Positions 19,423 through 22,785 of a stretch of 22,785 nucleotides of DNA are shown piece by piece; position 1 is the stretch's first letter, and every line of letters starts with the position of its first letter. The DNA comes from an uncultured Mycoplasmatales bacterium. Lineage in GTDB: Bacteria > Bacillota_I > Bacilli_A > Mycoplasmatales > Mycoplasmoidaceae. The DNA is taken from the NCBI GenBank assembly GCA_910578525.1, contig CAJTRF010000012.1, positions 1-22,785 of the forward strand, given 5' to 3'. The position numbers and the translations under genes were made by a program. A model generated the notes under the pieces. It was not told the origin of the DNA, did not search any database, and was given only the letters and a program-made list of their open reading frames with translations.

Positions 19423-22400
19423 ATAATCTTTTTAAGAAAAAATTATTTTCTATAGTAGCTTCATTCTTTCCTTTGTTAACTTCTTTTTTTCATTTTACTA
19501 TACCGTCAAATGAAGTTTTTTCTGATGTAGTAAGTATTGGGGTTCTGGCAAATCAAGATAACGCCTCAACGGATGAAGAATTTCGAAAAATTAACCTTGA
19601 TTGTTTTTTTGATGTAGAAAAAAGTCAAGTGACAATAAATGACATTAGCAAGACAGGAACACCAACAGAATGATCACAAGTTCTAAACTTAACTTTTAAA
19701 AGTAGTTTTGATTACAAAGGTGTTTCATACAAAAACATTATTATTGGAAACGCTGTGTTTTCTTCATCATCTTATTGATCAAAACAAATAAATCAAAATT
19801 TTTCAGGAACTATTAATTTTACTAATTCTGTTGTTGAAATACAAGATCGTTGTTTTGAAGGATTAGATGTTGATTTTGATTTTACAAATGCAACTAATCT
19901 ATCTAAAATCGGTAAAGAAGCTTTTAAAAATTGTAATAATTTAGAAAAACTTAATCTTTCAAGTGTCTCTTCTACTAGTTTAGTAATTGATGATAACTCT
20001 TTTTCAGAAACTGGCGTTAAATCAATTGTTTTTCCTAAAAGCAACAACACAGTTAAATCCGTTACAATCGGTAAAGAAGCATTTTCTCAGTGTAAAGAAC
20101 TTCAGGAGCAAATAGTTTTTACAAATTCCATTACAACAATTGATGAAGAAGCATTTAAAGGTGATTTAATTAAAAAAATTGATTTTGAATGAAATCAGTC
20201 TGATTTGGACTTAATCAGTGTATTTTCAACATCTTTCCCGACCCTTGATATAGTATCTTCATTGTGTTCAATATCTGTCCCTTATGGGATGAAATATGCA
20301 TACGAAAAATATTTTAAACTAAAAAATATTGTTATTTGCCCTACACCTCACACAATCGATGAATATATAACAGGTCCTGATTTTGTCCTTAATGCAACAG
20401 ATCTTATTGATTTTTCTATTAATGATTCTATAAATCCGAATGATTTAACATTTCCTGTTGAAGTATCAATTTTAGATAGAACCGCTAACCCAAAACAATT
20501 ATCGATTGATTCTGTTATCAGAAAAATTGAAGCAACTAATATAACATTTCATGACAAAATATCGATAAATGGAGAGGAGTTTGAAGTCGCTCAAATTGGT
20601 GACAATGCATTTGAAGATTTTATAAATATTACTGGCACAATTCATTTTCCTAGTACATTACAAAGAATTGGTAAGCAAGCTTTTGCGGCAATCAATCCAG
20701 AAAAACCAATGAGAATTTCTAAACTAGATTTTTCTAAATGTAACTTACTTGAAGAAATTTCTGATTCTGCTTTTAAAAATTGCATTTTTTTATCAGACAC
20801 TATATATATACCAAAAACATTAGTAAAATTTGGTGAAAATGCATTTCAAAACACTGGTGCCTTTTCCTACATTGACTTTGCTTATGATGATGTAAATTCT
20901 TTTAAAAATATCCAGATTTCTAATGTTGATGCAATCCCTAACTTAATAGCTGATGGAAAGATTGAAATTGTGATTTCATCATACGAAAACTACTTAGATT
21001 TTTTCAAAGAAAAATGTTTCAATAAATACTCTAGCGATGATATAGACATATATGAAACTTCTCAATTTTTTTTAAATGATGTTGCTACTTTTATTAATGC
21101 TCCTACCTCTATAGGCATTACATGTATTTTAGACTATTATCATAAGACTGCTTCAATTAAAAAAATATCTGATGATTTATCAATAGCAAAAAATGTAAAT
21201 TTTTTAAATAGTTTTGTTTATCAAAAAACCGAATTTACAATAATATCAATATTAGATGAGGCATTCTTGAATTGCAGTAATATAACCGGAGATCTTGTTA
21301 TTTCAAAATCTATACGTTTAATTGGTGTATCAGCATTTAAATCTTCAGGCATATCTTCAATATCTTTTGAAGAAAATTCATCATTAACTCAAATTTCTAA
21401 AAACTCTTTCGTAGATTGCAAAAACCTTATAAACATAGATTTTTCAAATTGTCCTAATATTTCAATAATTGGTGATGAAGCTTTTGTTGGTTGTTCACAA
21501 CTTGAAGGGGAAATGGTTTTTCCAAAATCAATTTATAGCATAGGTAAAAACATTTTTGATGATAACACTTTCTTTTCAAAAATAGACTTTAATTGAGATT
21601 CTTCCAATTTACAAAATTTAGAATTTATAGATCAATCTTCTTTTCCTAACATTGTTTTTGAAGGGAATATATATATTCCACCTATGTTAACGGAAATTTA
21701 TAGAAATTTTTTTAAAGATAACTTTATCCTAAAATATGATTCTTCAAACATTATTTCTAATGACTTAAATTTAAGTTCAACTATTATTTTTACTAACAAA
21801 AAAATTAATGATGTCATTGTAAAGTGTTCCATATCCAATTATTCCGAAATTTTGATAAATGATGTTGATGACGATTTTATGTCAACAGATTTACAAATTA
21901 AACCATTCGTTCAGTCAGATGATAGAACATATACAGTTTCAGAAATTAACGATTATGCATTTACCGGGTGTAGCAAAATTTTTGGAATGATAACTTTTCC
22001 ATCATCAATAAAGAAAATAGGAAATTCTTCATTTCAAAGTCGTGACTTGAAACCGATGAACATATCCGGAATAGATTTTTCAAATGCAACTTCATTAATT
22101 TCTTTAGGATCAAGTTGTTTTAAAAATGTTAAAAATCTATCTGGAAACATTTTTTTTCCTAAAAGTCTTATAAGATTTGGATCAGATTGTTTTCTAGACT
22201 CTGGTTATGTTAATTCAATTACATTCAATTGAACGCCGGATCAACTATCAGGCAATGATATAGTTGTTTCTAATGAAAATTCATTACCAAATGTTAATTT
22301 AAATGGTAAATTAATTGTTCCGTTTGGAACCATACAAGACTATCGTTCATTTTTTGCTAAAAATAATATACATAAATATGATAATGTTGAAATAATAGAT

Positions 22401-22526
22401 CAATATACAAAACAATCGAACAAAACAATATTTACTATAATGATTTGTTCGCTTTCTCTTTTAGGTACATCAATAATTTGTTTTGTTATTTTTTACTCTA
22501 TTTGAAGAATCAAAAGAAAAAATTAA
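19398..22526 (+). CDS. BspA-like leucine-rich-repeat surface protein (1042 aa)
   Basis: 1042 aa, paralogue of the preceding gene. Signal-like N-terminus (NNLFKKKLFSIVASFFPLL), extracellular LRR region, membrane helix at about 1010-1035 and basic tail WRIKRKN. Repeats such as ISKSIRLIGVSAFKSSG and ISIIGDEAFVGCSQL show the LRR_5 pattern. Four supermodules are seen (about residues 61-314, 328-555, 571-781 and 808-1000), each closed by a cap: IDFEWNQSDL, IDFAYDDVNSF, IDFNWDSSNL and ITFNWTPDQL, followed by (S)FP/SLP/AIP and a Tyr-containing stretch (ENYLDFFKEK, EIYRNFFKDN, QDYRSFFAKN). The first module is the most divergent. It overlaps the previous gene by 25 bases in another frame; ATG 19416 (overlap 7) is the alternative start. 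No Shine-Dalgarno. Likely adhesin or partner-binding protein by family resemblance. Confidence 0.86.
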
Positions 22527-22543
22527 AATAAATAATTTGTTAA

Positions 22544-22565
22544 TATAATTCTAATGAATTAGAAT
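22544..22565 (+). promoter_or_regulatory. -10 box with operator-like inverted repeat
   Basis: TATAAT at 22544-22549 is followed, overlapping by two bases, by a perfect inverted repeat with 8-base arms (ATTCTAAT, GA, ATTAGAAT; 22548-22565) that spans the predicted transcription start near 22556. A repressor bound here would block initiation. It has no following U-run, so a terminator for the LRR gene is less likely, though not excluded. The leader to ATG 22593 is about 37 bases. Confidence 0.5.
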
Positions 22566-22592
22566 CAAAATCTATGTTAGTTAATTTAAATT

Positions 22593-22785
22593 ATGACTAG
22601 AAAAACATTAAGGATAATTTCAGGAATTTCATTAGGAATTCTTATTCCTGCATCTTTCTCAACAATCACATCATGTTCATCAAAAAATAATGGTAATGTT
22701 TTAAATTACAATTATTCATGAGAAGATGTAAATGGTTTAGAAAACCAAATGATTAATGAAGTTGAAAGAAAGGCAAAGAATAATT
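22593..22785 (+). CDS. Lipoprotein, 5' part only (cut by window end)
   Basis: The first 64 codons are in the window. MTRKTLRIISG plus a hydrophobic core ends in lipobox TITSC (Cys28), then a hydrophilic start with SWEDVNGLENQ and a charged helix-like NQMINEVERKAKNN. A UGA at 22719-22721 encodes Trp. It is a predicted surface lipoprotein; the visible part does not show whether it belongs to the family of the other lipoproteins here. It is expressed from its own promoter. ATG 22593 is chosen as the start of the signal peptide. Confidence 0.75.

Noticed and set aside
9478..22785. Possible insertion sequence, prophage or defence system in the accessory part
   Set aside because: No transposase, integrase, recombinase, nuclease or phage structural motif was found, and no long terminal inverted repeats; all large genes are secreted or surface proteins.
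1..22785. CRISPR array or tRNA genes
   Set aside because: No regularly spaced identical repeats and no tRNA T-loop (GGTTCGAATCC-like) with flanking stems was seen; the GGTTCG at 9102-9107 belongs to the SRP RNA hairpin.

Overview
This window comes from a mollicute (Mycoplasma-like, very AT-rich). Nine of the ten larger reading frames are intact only if UGA is read as tryptophan (mycoplasma code, translation table 4); read with UGA as a stop they would be chopped into pieces. With UGA=Trp no frameshifts are needed. Genus cannot be fixed from the sequence alone.

Bases 1-4918 hold a compact phosphate-uptake operon, pstS - pstCA (both permease subunits fused) - pstB - phoU, with overlapping or nearly touching genes. 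It starts behind a TATAAT box and a long AT-rich inverted repeat. The binding protein captures phosphate, the fused permease forms the channel, PstB drives it with ATP, and PhoU restrains it. Bases 5031-8612 hold two adjacent genes that look like paralogues of essential enzymes with broken active sites: an RNase J homologue whose metal-binding motif has all its His replaced by Asn, and an FtsK/SpoIIIE-like membrane protein whose Walker A lysine is gone. Bases 8615-9138 hold two stable RNA genes facing each other, RNase P RNA (plus strand) and the small SRP RNA (minus strand), sharing one hairpin that has a U-run in both directions.

From about 9290 to the end the window changes character to a surface-protein island. 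It contains two very large lipoproteins on the minus strand (993 and 1054 aa), a smaller lipoprotein on the plus strand (358 aa), two BspA-like leucine-rich-repeat proteins anchored by a C-terminal membrane helix (882 and 1042 aa, in tandem), and the start of another lipoprotein cut by the window end. The lipoproteins look like one modular family, and the two LRR proteins are built from seven copies of one supermodule. In two places a minus-strand lipoprotein gene and a plus-strand surface gene diverge from a gap of only 24-37 bp that contains a perfect palindrome carrying a TATAAT box on each strand. Most of these genes lack a Shine-Dalgarno sequence, and several have an ATG only 5-19 bases after the -10 box, which suggests leaderless or very short-leader mRNAs. 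This contrasts with the SD-preceded genes inside the pst operon.

The window therefore joins core housekeeping functions to an accessory, probably host- or partner-facing, adhesin/lipoprotein locus. The most unusual points are the two adjacent pseudoenzymes, the shared palindromic divergent promoters, and the repeated LRR-plus-cap architecture.
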